Shown: piece by piece, positions 1-11,708 of the stretch
How positions within the stretch are numbered: position 1 is the stretch's first letter
Layout of the letters: each line of letters starts with the position of its first letter
Assembly (NCBI GenBank): GCA_021018995.1
Contig: CM037585.1
Span: 125,950,831 to 126,014,830, forward strand
DNA: 64,000 nt
Direction of reading: 5' to 3'
From: Chloranthus sessilifolius
Taxonomy: Eukaryota > Streptophyta > Magnoliopsida > Chloranthales > Chloranthaceae
The notes under the pieces: model-generated
Told to the model about the DNA's origin: nothing
The model's input: only the letters and a program-made list of their open reading frames with translations
The model's database searches: none
Position numbers and translations under genes: made by a program

Positions 1-3000
1 CGCCGTATTAGTCACGGATATTCTGTCGAGTCAGTCACGGGTATACCACCGTGTCGGTGGGGTATTCTATGAACCTCAAATCAATTGTGTAAGATACATA
101 TAGTTTATCACCATGTAATTATGCAAGATACATATAATTTATCCCTAAGGCATAAAAACCTACACAATATTTTATTTTTCCTCCTCACATCATAAGCTCA
201 GGGAAAACTGGACTGTCGGGTCGTACATATCACGATCTGAATACATAAATTACTTGGTATGCCAACAAAGGTAGAGTCAAAGTAAAATATAACAACAATA
301 AAGATTCTTCTATACATAAAGACTAAATAAAATGGGCCCATAAGAAAACCACCGGTGATTGCCGACCATCACTTAAATAGTGGTTTCAACAATATACCTA
401 CAGAATGAGTCTTAATACAAAAATAAATTTCTGGACATACCAAGTCCATAATCCAAAGGACCTCAAAACATTCATTATACAAACCCAAAACATACCCATG
501 TCCAAACCTCACCTAAGGTAAAAATTTTCAAACGGGAGATCCCAAGCCTGTCTCCACAGCTGGATCTCGATCAACGCTTGTACCTATGACGTATAGTCAA
601 GGGATGAGCAACATCCTAGCCCAGTAGGGAAATAACTGAATATATAAATCTATCTTACTCACACATATTTTATGACATAAGTGAAGCATGATCTCATAAG
701 CTGAAAACAGTTTAAAAGAATTTAAATTAGTAAAAGAATGAACTAAATACACATATCACATCTTATCTTTTCACACTACACATCTTTTCTTTTACTTAAC
801 TTGTTCTCATATCTCAAAAGATTTGTGTCATAACTTAAATCAAATAACTTAAATAATCCTTGAGCAATATAGCATTGAGCCCCGATGGAATACCCTCCAT
901 CGTCGTTCAATTGAACTATGTTTAAATGTAACATAATCTAAGTCCCTTTCTCTTAGACGATGGGGCACATGACTCCTCTACATCCCTGGGATGTCCTCTA
1001 TCTGGTATACGGATTGGCTGCTGTACCGGTCACGAATATTCTGTCGAGTCAGTCACGGGTATACCGCCGTATCGGTGGGGTATTCTACGAACCTCAAATT
1101 AATTGGGCAAGATACATATAGTTTATCACCGTATAATTGTGTAAGATATATAGAGTTTATCCCCAAGGCATAAAAACCTACACAAATTTTTTTTTTCCTC
1201 CTTACATCATAAATTCAGGGAAAATCAGATCGTCGGGTCGTACATATAACGATTCGAATACATAAATTACTTGGTATACCAACAAAGGTAGAGTCAAAGT
1301 AAAATATAACAACAATAAAGATTCTTCTATATATAAAGACTGAATAAAATGAGCCCACAAGAAAACCACCGGTGATGGCCGACCATCACCTAAACAGTGG
1401 ATTCAACAACATACCTACAAAATGAGTCTTAATATAGAAATAAATTTTCAGACATACCAAGTCTATAATCTAAAAGACCTCAAAACATTCATTATACAAA
1501 CCCAAAATATACCCATGTCAAAACCTCACCTAAGGTAAAACTTCCCAAATAGGAGATCCCAAGCCTGTCTCCGCAGCTGGATCCCGATCAACACCTGCAC
1601 CTGTGACGTATAGTCGAGGGATGAGCTACATCCTAGCCCAATAGGGAAATAACTAAATATATAAATCTACCTTGCTCACACATATTTCATGACATAAGTG
1701 AAGCATGATCTCATAAGCTGAAAATAGTTTAAAAGCATTTAAATTACTAAACGTATGAACTGAATGCACATATCACATCTTATCTTTTTACACTACACAT
1801 CTTATCTTTTACTTAACTTGTTCTCATATCTCAAAAGACTTGTGTCATAACTTAAATAATCTCCGAGCAATATGGCATCGAGCCCCAATGGAATACCCTC
1901 CATCGTCGTTCAATTAAACTATGTTTAAATGTAACATAACCCAAGTCCCTTTCTCCCAGGTTACGGGGCACATAACTCCTCTACATCCCTAGGATGTCCT
2001 CTATCTAGTGTATGGGTTGGCCGTCGTACCGGCCACGGATATTCTGCTGAGTCAGTCACGGGTATACGGTCATATTGGTGGGGTATTTTACGAACCTTAA
2101 ATCAATTGTGTAAGATACATATAGTTTATCACCGTGTAATTGTGCAAGATATATATAGTTTATCCCCAAGGCATAAAAACCTATACAAGATATTTTTTTT
2201 CCTCCTTACATCATAAACTCAGGGAAAATCGGACCGTCGGGTCGTACATATCACGATCCGAATATAGAAATTACTTGGTATGTCAATAAAGGTAGAGTCA
2301 AAGTAAAATATAACAACAATATGGATTCTTCTATACATAAAGACTGAATAAAACGGGCCCATAAGAAAATCATCGGTGATGGCCGACCATTACCTAAACA
2401 GTGGTTTCAACAGTATACCTACAGAATGAGTCTTAATACAGAAATAAATTCTCGGACACACCAAGTCCATAATCCAAAAGACCTCAAAACATTCATTATA
2501 CAAACCCAACACATACCCATTTCCAAACCTCACCTAAGGTAAAACTTCCCAAACGGGAGATCCCAAGCCTGTCTCCGCAGCTAGATCCCGATCAACTCCT
2601 GTACCTGTGACGTATAGTCGAGGGATGAGATACATCCTAGCCCAATAGGGAAATAACTGAATATATAAAGCTATCTTACTCACATATATTTCATGATATA
2701 AGTGAAGCATGATCTCGTAAGCTGAAAACAATTTAAAAGCATTTAAATTACTAAAAGTATGAACTAAATGCACATATCACATCTTATCTTTTCACACTAC
2801 ACATCTTTTCTTTTACTTAATTTGTTCTCATATCTCAAAAGACTTGTGTCATAACTTAAATCAAATAACTTAATAATTCCCGAGCAATATAGAATCTAGC
2901 CCTGATGGAATAGTCTCCATCGTCCTTCAATTGAACTATGTTTAAATATAACATAACCCAAGTCCCTTTCTCCTAGGCGACGAGGCACATAACTCCTCTA

Positions 3001-3170
3001 CATCCCTGGGATGTCCTCTATCTGGTGTACGGATTGGTCGCCGTACCGGTCACTGATAATTTGCCGAGTCAGTCACAGGTATACCGCCGTGTCGGTGGGG
3101 TATTTTACGAACCTCAAATCAATTGTGCAAGATACATATAGTTTATCACCGTGTAATTGTGCTAATTATA
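1..3170. repeat. Tandem array of a ~1.0-kb unit inside the LTR of LTR-B
   Basis: The phrase CATAAAAACC followed by a T-rich tract recurs at 151, 1171 and 2172, giving periods of 1020 and 1001 bp. Three full units follow a partial unit cut by the window edge. Each unit holds a T-rich tract, the CACCGGTGAT block, 'gagcccc..tggaat' and a 23-bp triple repeat (copies near 1-60, 1010-1078, 2013-2081 and 3030-3098). The related LTR at 52639-55093 has this unit once, so the array is a secondary amplification. Small ORFs repeated in each unit are not credible genes. Confidence 0.9.
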
Positions 3171-3437
3171 ATATTCAAAATTTGTTCAAGGCTCATTCAC
3201 ATGGTATCTCATTTTACTATACATCCCTAGGATGTCACATACTCATTTGGATAACCTAGATGCTCACATCTCATATACACCCCTGGGATGTCATGCACTT
3301 TTATGCTTACTAGTTTATTACTTAGTGTACACTTACACACGCACACATCTTTAATTTACATACTTAAGCTCAATTTCGATTAACAAGAAAATGACTATGC
3401 TCTCAACACACACATATGCACATATCATATCACTACA

Positions 3438-3442
3438 TATAT
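3438..3442. repeat. Target-site duplication of LTR-A, left copy (TATAT)
   Basis: TATAT immediately precedes TGTAATG, the start of the 5' LTR, and is repeated exactly after the 3' LTR at 16079-16083. Five bases is the usual length for Ty3/gypsy integration. The uninterrupted related site at about 53925-53937 reads through here with only point differences. Confidence 0.93.
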
Positions 3443-4036
3443 TGTAATGCCCCTAAGTTTTGACTTGTGAACAGTAAGCCTCGGTACCTGTGCCTTACTG
3501 TCCACATGTCAAAGATCATACCGATAGACTTGGGAAAGTATTTGGATTAGATCCTATGGTTTAGATCTGGTGTGAGAGATGGGGGATATGATGTGATAGG
3601 TGATCAGTGGACTTTATGCGCCTAACTTAGTGCATGTGCTTAACACCTGAGACTAGGCTTGTAAGAAGGGAAATAAATGACCTTATTAATTTTGGCATTT
3701 AATACCCCCCTTTAGTGCTTATGATTTGGAGTTAAGAAGAGAGAGGAGGAATCGTGGGTATTGATTGCGATAATGCGAGAACAATTTGTTCGTGTAGCGT
3801 GAAGCAAAAGGTTTGATCGAATCAGAACTAACGCAACTCACTTATGAAACCCTAGTTGTGTGTGCATTCATGGACCACGAGAATTGATAAATCTAAGATA
3901 AGAAATTCTTGTGCAATTGTAAATCTTTGTTAGGGATGTTTGTTTGGTGATTTGATCAGAAAACAATAAGAAAGTAGTTTGATTTGTGAAAGAAAAGAGA
4001 AAGAATGCGAAAAACCCAAGAACAGAAGAAATCTGT

Positions 4037-4612
4037 TCATTTTGACCAATCGAAATTTAGTTCGATCGATCGAAATGGAATTAAGAAGGAATAATTCGAA
4101 GTTTGAAGAAAGCCGTTCAATCGAAATAAATTTTGATCGAATGAAGTATGTTTCAATCGATCGAATCTCACACTCGATCGATCGAAACGTAAGGAACAGA
4201 GATTTTGAAAAAGTCTGCTGCGAGGATTCGACCGATCGAAATATCTTCAATTGATCGAATTGGAAATTCGACCGATTGAATCAAAATTCGTTCTATCAAA
4301 CTTTGTGGATTGTTATTTAGTTTCTAAGGGATTCGACCGATCAAAATATTTTCGATCGATCGAAATATATGATTTCAATCGACCGAATTAGGATTCATTA
4401 GATCGAGCTGTGTTGTGATCATTTGGCTTCTGAGAGGATTCGACTGATCGAAATTATTTTTGATCGATCAAATTTGTGTTCGTTCGATCGAATTGGTAGA
4501 ATCGTTTGATCAAACTGAGAAGTGATATGTGTTATGAGTACGACCGATCGAAATAAGTTCGATCGATCGAAACCGGGTTTCGATTGATCGAAATATGGAT
4601 TTGATCGATCGA
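4037..4612. repeat. Palindrome array of LTR-A type (TTCGATCGATCGAA), 5' LTR copy
   Basis: More than 20 exact or decayed copies of the 14-bp palindrome TTCGATCGATCGAA and its CCGATCG variants are spread over 575 bp, separated by unrelated AT-rich spacers. Centre-to-centre distances that I counted are mostly 19-23 bp. Decayed copies mainly show CG changed to TG or CA. Because the motif is palindromic, both strands read alike, and this creates spurious overlapping ORFs on both strands (about 3930-4254). Confidence 0.92.
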
Positions 4613-5088
4613 AATTGCCAGATTCAGAATTTTGTTAAGTTTTAACTATGAGATTTTGACGGAAGTTCTCATAGTATGTTTAGCATAGTTCTAATGTGTG
4701 AACCATGAATTTTATATGTTTAGGTGACCTGGTGTTTGTGATGAAGGGCAAACCCAAACGGCGGATTGAGTGCGTGCGGGTTAAGATCTCGAGGTAGGAA
4801 ACACTTGATATCATGAGCATTTACTACATTAGCATGTGTGTTATGTTATGATGCAATTTTTGATTCAATCAGGTGAATTTTGTTTATGACTCCAATTTGA
4901 AACGCATGTGTATCAGTATGTTTCTGAATTGTGTAAGAGTTATGAAATCATTCAAGATTCAATCCAATATATATGTGTGTGTGTGATCTTCACACTTCAT
5001 TCCGACTTTTGAGCTAAACTATAATTATCACTTTACATAGCGATAAGCTATATGTATGCACTTCGATTTAAGGTTCTATGTGAATACC

Positions 5089-5157
5089 CGACCGACGCGG
5101 CAGTATAACTGTGACTGACGCGGCAGGATATTCGTGACCGGTACGGCGGCTAATCCG
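5089..5157 (+). repeat. Conserved 23-bp x3 LTR repeat
   Basis: Three adjacent 23-bp units (5089-5111, 5112-5134, 5135-5157) share the pattern TGACYGACGCGGCRGGATAT with a CG end. The same triple occurs in the LTR-A 3' LTR, in every B LTR unit and in the LTR-C 5' LTR. It is probably a cis-regulatory block, but function is inferred only from conservation. Confidence 0.8.
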
Positions 5158-6021
5158 TACACCCTTTGTGATATGTGATTTGTGACTCCTACTGTATAAT
5201 GGTAATTATGTTCAGCCAAGTTTCCAACTCTATGGGACCTTGGATATATGTGAAAATTGTTCACGTGAGCGACGATGATGGTGGGTATTCCATCGAGGGC
5301 TTGAGGCTATAGTTCCTCATTCAAATACTTTAAGTACAACACTTTTAAGTTTTCTTTTCATATGTTGGAATAAAGATGTGAACATGTTTTATGAATTTCA
5401 AACAAGCATTGCATGTGTACTTCATGCCATGAAAATCACACTATGTATATGCTCTGACCAATTTTATTTTATTATACCATAAGATACATGTTTGATGCTA
5501 TAATAAGCATGCTATGAGTTTTTCCTTACTGAGCTTGGATGAAGCTAATTCCTCGACTAAATGTCACAGGTTCAGGTGAAGGCGTTGAAACAGAGATCTT
5601 GGAGAGAGAGGATCCTGAGTATTCACCGGGTGAGGATCTGGAAGAAATCCCCCCTGAGGGTTGTTTTCTGTCTACGATGCCAAATATATCAGGCCTTAGG
5701 TTGAGAGACTAGTGTTTTTGAGATGATGTAAAGGATACTTAATTTGGGGTATGATTGTAACTTTTTGGTGAACTATTTTTTGGTAAGGAATGGACCTTAC
5801 CGGTGGTTCTGGTCGGCTCTTTTTCCATAGACACTCATATGGAATTAGAGCCGTCATTTTGAGCTTTTGATGTAACTAATACATAATTTCTCTTTATTCT
5901 GTTATGTTTGTTAGTTAGTATGGTTCTACTCTGTTTTCCCTGTGCAATGATACGCCAAGTATTCCGTTCGGGGTTCGCTTTAGCCCCACTGACGGCACGG
6001 GCTGAAATCTGGGCTGTCACA

Positions 6022-6039
6022 ATTGGTATCAGAGCCACG
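6022..6039 (+). other. LTR-A primer-binding site (initiator tRNA-Met)
   Basis: TTGGTATCAGAGCC follows the LTR end directly. TGGTATCAGAGC is complementary to the 3' end of plant initiator tRNA-Met, the usual primer for this lineage. It would prime minus-strand DNA synthesis. Confidence 0.92.
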
Positions 6040-6146
6040 AATTTAGAGACATTTGACAAGTCTTAGACCGTTTAGAGATTTGAGATTTTGTTGGATAATA
6101 GGGACCGTCTATTAATGTGACTTTTGTTTCATTGTTATAGATTCCA

Positions 6147-7445
6147 ATGGATCAACGTGGAAGAGGTCGGCCTAGAGGAGGTCGCCAGAGGAGTGTGAGG
6201 AGTATTGATGATATTCCTTCGGGTTTCAAAGGAGAACAGAGACCTCCTCCTGAGGCGAAAAGGGGTCATTGTGATGAGTCTACTGATAGGATGGCTAGGG
6301 CTATGGAGTCCATAGCCGAGGCTATGACTTAAAAGACCTAGCAGACTGCCCTTTTGACTCAGTAGACGGCGTTGTTAGCCACCAATAATGTCAGCCATCA
6401 GTAGCAGCCACCACCACCACCTCCTCCTGCATTATTGCCATCATCTTTCGTGGATTTTAGGAGATTGAGACCTCCGGTATTCCAAGGGCAGACTGATCCG
6501 CTTGAAGCAAAGAAGTAGTTGAAACAGATGAAAAAGTTACTAGAGAGACTCCAGATCCCTGAACATGAGAAAGTTGGTTGGGCCTCCTTCCAACTAGAAG
6601 GCGACACCGAAGCCTGATGGAAGTCGGTGCTAAGAAAGAGGGAAGTCGAGGGTCTACAAGATCAGTGGACATGGGCGGCGTTTGTAAGGGTATTTAACAA
6701 GGAGTATTTTCCTAAACAAGTCCAGAATTAGTTGAAAAAGGATTTTATTAATCTTATACAAGGGAGCATGACCGTACGGGAGTACGGTAATAAATTTGTA
6801 CAATTATCAAGGTTTGCTCCAGAAATGGTAGCTAGAGATGAAATGAAGGCCAGTAGATTCGAAGAAGGCCTGAGACTAAATATTCAGGAAAGGGCATCAA
6901 TATTTGAGCTTGAGACGTATGCTGACGTGATGGGGAAGGCCATCGTTGCAGAGAGGGATATAAATAAGAGGCGTGATTGGAAGAATAGAGCAAGTCTGGG
7001 GGGAGCGAGTGACTACGACTCGGGGAATAAAAAGCCAAGGTTGTAAGCACCTGCTCCAGTTTCAAGACCAGCCTGCATAAGTTATCAGAGGTCTAATGCA
7101 TTTACTCCTACGAGACCATTCCGCAGAGAGGGCCCTGCTCATACTCTAACATCTGGGGCATCAGTCACACAGGGATCTTCAAGGGTGGCATCCTCAAGTC
7201 AACAAGTCAAATGTGCCCGTTGCGGCAACCACATAAAACATCGGACTGTAGACGGGACACGGGAGGATGCTATAAATGTGGAAAAATAGGCCACAGGATA
7301 TGAGACTGCCCCGAGATGAGAAAGGAGGGCATTATTTTGACTGCTACGACGCAGAGGCCTACACAATCTACGAGACTTGTCGTTCAAGGTCGTGCTTTTA
7401 TAGTAACAGCTGAAGACGCTCGTGCGAGTAACGATGTGATTCAAG
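6147..7445 (+). pseudogene. gag: LTR-A gag (capsid and zinc knuckle), degraded
   Basis: The start at 6147 reads an Arg/Gly-rich MDQRGRGRPRGGRQ, as at the start of Tekay gag and like C's MSSRGRGRPR. The frame continues with stops at about 6330, 6343 and 6360, several of them TAG where CAG is expected, through a retrotransposon gag domain (about 6450-6990, with LIQGSMTVREYGNKFVQLS). It ends in a zinc knuckle near 7210-7310 (CARCG, then CYKCGKIGH). A one-base slip inside the knuckle moves the reading frame. The end reads SNDVIQ at the candidate splice donor. Gag would form the particle and bind the RNA genome. This copy cannot make a full protein. Confidence 0.9.
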
Positions 7446-7587
7446 GTATAATTTTTATGCTTAAATTCTTTTACTTATTTTATAGATGAAGAAAGTGCAT
7501 TGATAGGGAAAGATCTAGGTGCATTTTGGTAATTGTGTGGTCATGACATGCATGTCTGAACATTAGTGTCTGTATTAAATCATATAG
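7446..7587 (+). other. Candidate intron between LTR-A gag and protease
   Basis: Exon end CAAG is followed by GTATAATTTT, a T-rich interior and CATATAG before GTACAC. The 142-bp gap falls in phase 1 of the Gly codon of the usual VIQ-G-TL junction. LTR-C has a 168-bp gap of unrelated sequence at the identical codon position. Read through unspliced, the frame stops within a few dozen bases, so unspliced RNA would give Gag only. Splicing itself is inferred. Confidence 0.65.
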
Positions 7588-7975
7588 GTACACTATAACT
7601 CTATCAAGAAAACGACGGCGATCGTTGTGTTGCACGAGTTCTGATAGACCCAGGGTCTACCCACTCATATATAACTTCGGAATTTGTGAGGAAATTGAAA
7701 ATTATACTCGAGGAGTTAGATTTTATTTTGGACGTATCCGTTCCTACAGGGAGTGCAGTAACCGCAGACACCTGTTGCCGATTAGTCATTGTTCAAGTGG
7801 AGGATCAAGAGACCATAACGGACCTCATTTTGTTGAACATGCAAGGACTTGATGTACTCCTTGGCATGAATTGGCTATCCGCTTATTGTGCAAGCATTGA
7901 TTGCCTATAGAAAGTAGTCACTTTTCGCCTGCCAAAATAAAAGTCCTTTTAGTTTATTGGTGAGAAGGGAAAGAT
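7588..7975 (+). pseudogene. LTR-A aspartic protease, degraded
   Basis: The active-site region reads RVLIDPGSTHSY (from about 7635), with D-P-G in place of the common D-S/T-G. LTR-C has the same D-P-G, so it is ancestral to this group. The domain continues through VSVPTGSAV and DVLLGMNWLSAY, the conserved C-terminal flap and LGMNWL motif of gypsy proteases. A TAA appears just after the splice acceptor and a TAG at about 7908. It would cleave the Gag-Pol polyprotein. Confidence 0.88.
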
Positions 7976-7976
7976 A

Positions 7977-9460
7977 ATGCCAATCATCTCCACTGTACGA
8001 GTTCAGCGGATGATGAAGAATGGGTGCGAAGGGTATTTAGCTTTCCTACAAGAACAAAAGGAGACGAAGAATGTCATCACCGATATCTCGATTGCCTGTG
8101 AGTTTGAGGACATATTTCCTGACGAATTACTAGGATTGCTACCGGATCGGGAGATTGAATTTGTTATTGACTTAGCTCCAGGCATGAAACCAGTCTCCAA
8201 AGCTCCCTATCGTATGGCTCTGGCCAAACTGAAAGAGTTGAAGGAGAAATTGTAAGAATTATTGTATAAGGGCTTCATAAGACCAAGTGTATCCCCTTGG
8301 GGAGCACCGGTCTTGTTTGTTAAGAAGAAGGATGGGTCGATGAGACTTTGCATCGACTACCGTCAGTTAAACAAGCTTATGATTAAGAACAAGTACCCTT
8401 TACCCAGGATCGACGATCTGTTTGACCAATTGCAAGGGGAGAATTTCTTTACGAAGATCGACTTGAGATCCGGGTACCATCAACTAAAGGTGAAGGCCGA
8501 AGATGTGTAGAAGATGACATTCAGGACTAGATACGGACATTACGAGTTCTTAGTGATGCCTTTCGGCTTGACGAATGCACTAGCTTCATTAATGGACCTC
8601 ATGAATCGAGTTTTTAAGCAGCACCTTGATACGTGTGTAGTGGTATTCATAGACGACATTCTTATTTATTCAAAGACCAGAGAAAAACATGAACATCATT
8701 TGTGCATCGCATTGTAGACTCTATGTGAGCATCAGTTATATGCCAAACTCAGTAAATGTGAGTTCTGGCTAGAATAAGTGAGCTTCCTCGGTCACGTAGT
8801 AACAGAAGCAGGCGTGACTGTAGATCCGACGAAGATTGAGGTAGTGTTAGATTGGGAACAACCCAAGACTGTGATAGAGATTAATAGTTTCCTCAGTCTA
8901 GCTAGATATTATCGATTATTTGTGGAAGGATTCTCAAAGATTTCAGGACCGCTCACCCGACTTACAAGGAAGAACGTTAAATTTGAGTGAACCAGTGAAT
9001 GTGAAGAGAGCTTCCAAGAATTCAAGAAGCGGCTTACCTCTGCTCCAGTGTTGGCCATTCCATTAGGTAGTGGGGGTTTTGCTATTTATAGTGACGCGTC
9101 ATATGGTGGTTTGGGCTGTGTCTTGAATCAGAATGCCAAAGTCATAGCTTATGGATCGAGACAGTTGAAAGAGCATGAGAACTACTACCCGATGCATGAT
9201 CTAGAGTTAGCCGCGATAATTTTTGTGCTTAAGATTTGGAGACATTACCTATATGGTGAGACCTTTCAGATCTTCACAGACCACAAAAGCCTTAAATACT
9301 TGTTTACGCAAAAGGAATTGAATATGAGGCAATGAAGATGGATTGAATTTCTCAAGGACTACGACTGTACTATACAATATCACCCAGGTAAAGCAAATGT
9401 TGTGGCTGACGCGTTGAGTAGGAAGAATGCGGCTCAGTTAGCTAGTCTCATTACGGGACT
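7977..9460 (+). pseudogene. pol: LTR-A reverse transcriptase and RNase H, degraded
   Basis: RT blocks occur in order: [45 protein letters not shown], then [11 protein letters not shown], whose catalytic FIDD is intact. RNase H follows with [15 protein letters not shown] and [12 protein letters not shown]. One frame is held from 7977 to about 9640. It is broken by stops at 8253, 8508, 8715, about 8776, 8988 and about 9333. Beside LTR-C each is a likely CAA, CAG, TGG or CGA turned into a stop. It would copy the RNA genome into DNA. Confidence 0.92.
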
Positions 9461-10973
9461 TCGACGATGGAAACTATTGGAAGACCTCTCCTTCTACGAT
9501 AAAAATATAGAGGTCATGGACTTTGGTGTATTGTTGGCAAATCTCACAATCAGACCAACTATTTTTTATCACATTTATGAACTTCAGATGAAAGACGCAG
9601 AGCTCTTAAAGATTCGACAAAGGGTGACAGTGGGGACTTTTCCATCAAAGAGGATGGATCATTACTGTTCTGTGGACGATTATGCATACCTGTTGATGCC
9701 GAACTGAGGCAAACCATATTAGACGAAGCTCATAAGTCCAAGTACGCCATTCATCCTGGTGGTACTAAGATGTACCAAGATTTACGAACGAGTTATTGGT
9801 GGAGAGGATTGAAGAAAGACATTGCTGAATATGTGTCGAAATGTCTGATGTGTCAACAAGTAAAGGTGGATCACAGACACCCTGCCGACCTATTGCAACC
9901 TCTACCAATACCGAAATGGAAATGGGAGTCCATCTCCATGGACTTCATTGTGGGATTACCGAGAACGTTGAGACTCCACAATGCCATATGGGTAATAGTG
10001 GATCGATTGACGAAGTCGGCTCACTTCCTACCCTATAACACGACATATACGGCAAGCAAATTGGCGGATTTGTACATGAAAGAAATTGTTCAACTCCACA
10101 GTATTCTGACAAGCATCGTATCCGATCGTGACCCATTGTACACGTCGATATTCTGGTAAAGATTTCAAGAAGGTATGGGCACGAGATTGGACTTTAGTCC
10201 TGCATTCCACCCATAGACTAATGGTCAGACAGAGAGAGTCAATCAGATTATTGAAGATATGCTTTGAGCGTGCATGATTGATTTTCAGGGATCGTGGGAT
10301 CAGCATCTTCCGTTGATAGAATTTGCGTATAACAATAGCTTTTAGCAGAGCATTGGGATGGCTCCATATGAAGCACTGTATGGACGGAGGTATAGGTCTC
10401 TGATCAATTGGGAGGAAACATGTGACAAATTTGTATTAGGATTGAAAGTCATAAGGAAATATGCCGAGATCGTTTGCATTATACGAGAAAGAATTAAGAT
10501 GGCACAGAGTCGGCAGAAGAGCTATGCAGATATTAAGCGATCGACCATGAACTTTCAAGTGGGAGATCACGTGTTTGTGAAGATATCTCTAATGAAGGGT
10601 GTGATGTGCTTCGGAAAGCACAGAAAGTTGAGTCCTCGCTATATTGGACCGTTCGAGGTATTGGGAAGAGTGGGTGAAGTTACATATAGGATTGCATTAC
10701 CCCCACAGCTTGATAGAGTGCACGACGTATTTCACATTTCTATGCTACGAAAGTACGTGTGAGACCCAACTCATATCCTCGATGCACCACTAGTTGAAGT
10801 CTACAGGGATCTGACGGTCATTGAGGAACCCATGCAAATTTTAGACCGAATCGAGCAAGTATTACGCACAAAACGGATTCCCTTGGTATTGGTTCAATGG
10901 AAGATTCACTATAGAGAGGAAGCAATGTGGGAACGCGAAGCCGAGATTCGCACCTAATATCCTTCATTATTTT
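9461..10973 (+). pseudogene. LTR-A integrase with C-terminal chromodomain, degraded
   Basis: The HHCC zinc region is at about 9720-9860 (H..K..AIHPGGTK, then CLMCQQVK). The catalytic core begins SMDFIVGLPRT and continues with VSDRDPLY, and PYEALYGRRYRS lies in the GPY/F-proximal part. The C-terminal 10763-10973 reads as a chromodomain (QILDRIEQVLRTKRIPLVLV, then EEAMWEREAE). In known chromoviruses this domain directs insertion to marked chromatin. Frameshifts at about 9640-9707 and about 10160, and stops at 10760 and about 10956, disable it. Confidence 0.9.
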
Positions 10974-11114
10974 TATGATCTGGAGAGGGAAATGATTTTG
11001 TAATGGTCCATTGTGACCCTAAGTATATGTAATCAATTTGAATGATGAATGAGATGGGTGAGTTTGATGTTTAAAGCTCGAGAATGTGAAAGAAAACTCA
11101 AAAATATAGAAATT

Positions 11115-11466
11115 GAGTGTTTTTGATAATTTCGATCGATCGAGGTGTAAATCAACTGATTGAAATATCCTGGCAGAAAGTGGATATTATGTAAATTAAA
11201 GTTTGTTAAATTTGTTCGATCGAATTAATTTTCGATCGACCGAAATTTATTTCATTTGATAAAATTTTTTTATAGGTTTGAGAAGTTCGACCGATCGAAA
11301 AGTTTTCGTTCGATCAAATTTTGGATTTCGATCGATTGAACTGAAATTCGTTCGATCGAAATATGGGCCCCAGTCTCATTTAAGCTAGTTTTGATCAATC
11401 GAAATCGCAATGTATTCTTTATAAATTGAATTTCGACTGATCGAAATATTTTCGATCGATCGAATC
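11115..11466. repeat. Palindrome array of LTR-A type, post-pol copy
   Basis: About 12 exact or decayed copies of the same TTCGATCGATCGAA motif as in the LTRs lie between the chromodomain and the accessory ORF. The array ends directly at a TATA box. The spacers do not obviously match those of the LTR array, so it is not a simple recent copy of the LTR. Confidence 0.88.
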
Positions 11467-11470
11467 ACGC

Positions 11471-11483
11471 ATATATATATATA
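11471..11483 (+). promoter_or_regulatory. TATA box of a proposed internal promoter for the LTR-A accessory ORF
   Basis: ATATATATATATA sits 5 bp after the last palindrome and 226 bp (236 bp from its centre) before the ATG at 11709. The leader contains GGGTTT/AAACCCTA telo-box-like strings at about 11530 and 11690, common in plant leaders. LTR-C has the same layout with similar spacing. Promoter activity is inferred. Confidence 0.6.
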
Positions 11484-11708
11484 GAAACCACATTTTTTAA
11501 GTTCAAATTTTTAGAAAATTTGGGGGTTTCCGTTAGGGCTTTCGAGGGTTTTTAGGTGGGGGATCAAACGACTGATTGATTGCACATGGATCCTCTGAGG
11601 AATCGAATCCAAACCTCATCAAACTGGTAAATCCCTAATCTTGAGTTCTTAAATTCTTGTTTTGAGCTAACTTTTTAGGATTTAAGTAGAAACCCTACTT
11701 TTTGGGAT

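Larger units (their letters stand above)
1..3442 (-). mobile_element. LTR-B 3' LTR, outer part (window-truncated, split by LTR-A)
   Basis: This segment aligns along its length with 52662-53930, inside the complete LTR of the same family. The tail at 3011-3442 continues, once LTR-A is set aside, into 16079 onward. Orientation is minus because the polypurine tract lies on the right of the second half (17563 onward). The LTR beginning (TGACAGCCC on the plus strand) is outside the window. Confidence 0.85.
3443..6021 (+). repeat. LTR-A 5' LTR
   Basis: It is 2579 bp long, starts TGTAATGCCCC and ends GGGCTGTCACA directly before the primer-binding site. It contains a palindrome array (4037-4612), a TATA-like TTTATATG near 4712, the 23-bp triple repeat at 5089-5157, and a 3' portion including 'ggaccttaccggtggttctggtcgg'-type sequence. 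It matches 13520-16078 with many transitions and small indels. Confidence 0.95.

Noticed and set aside
991-3259. Repeated small ORFs beginning MSSIW in B LTR units (also near 53503)
   Set aside because: They recur because the DNA repeats. Lengths differ between units and the frame covers the 23-bp non-coding block.
3930-4254. Overlapping ORFs on both strands (about 91 and 106 codons)
   Set aside because: They lie over a palindromic array that reads alike on both strands. There is no family similarity and the equivalent in the other LTR is not kept open.
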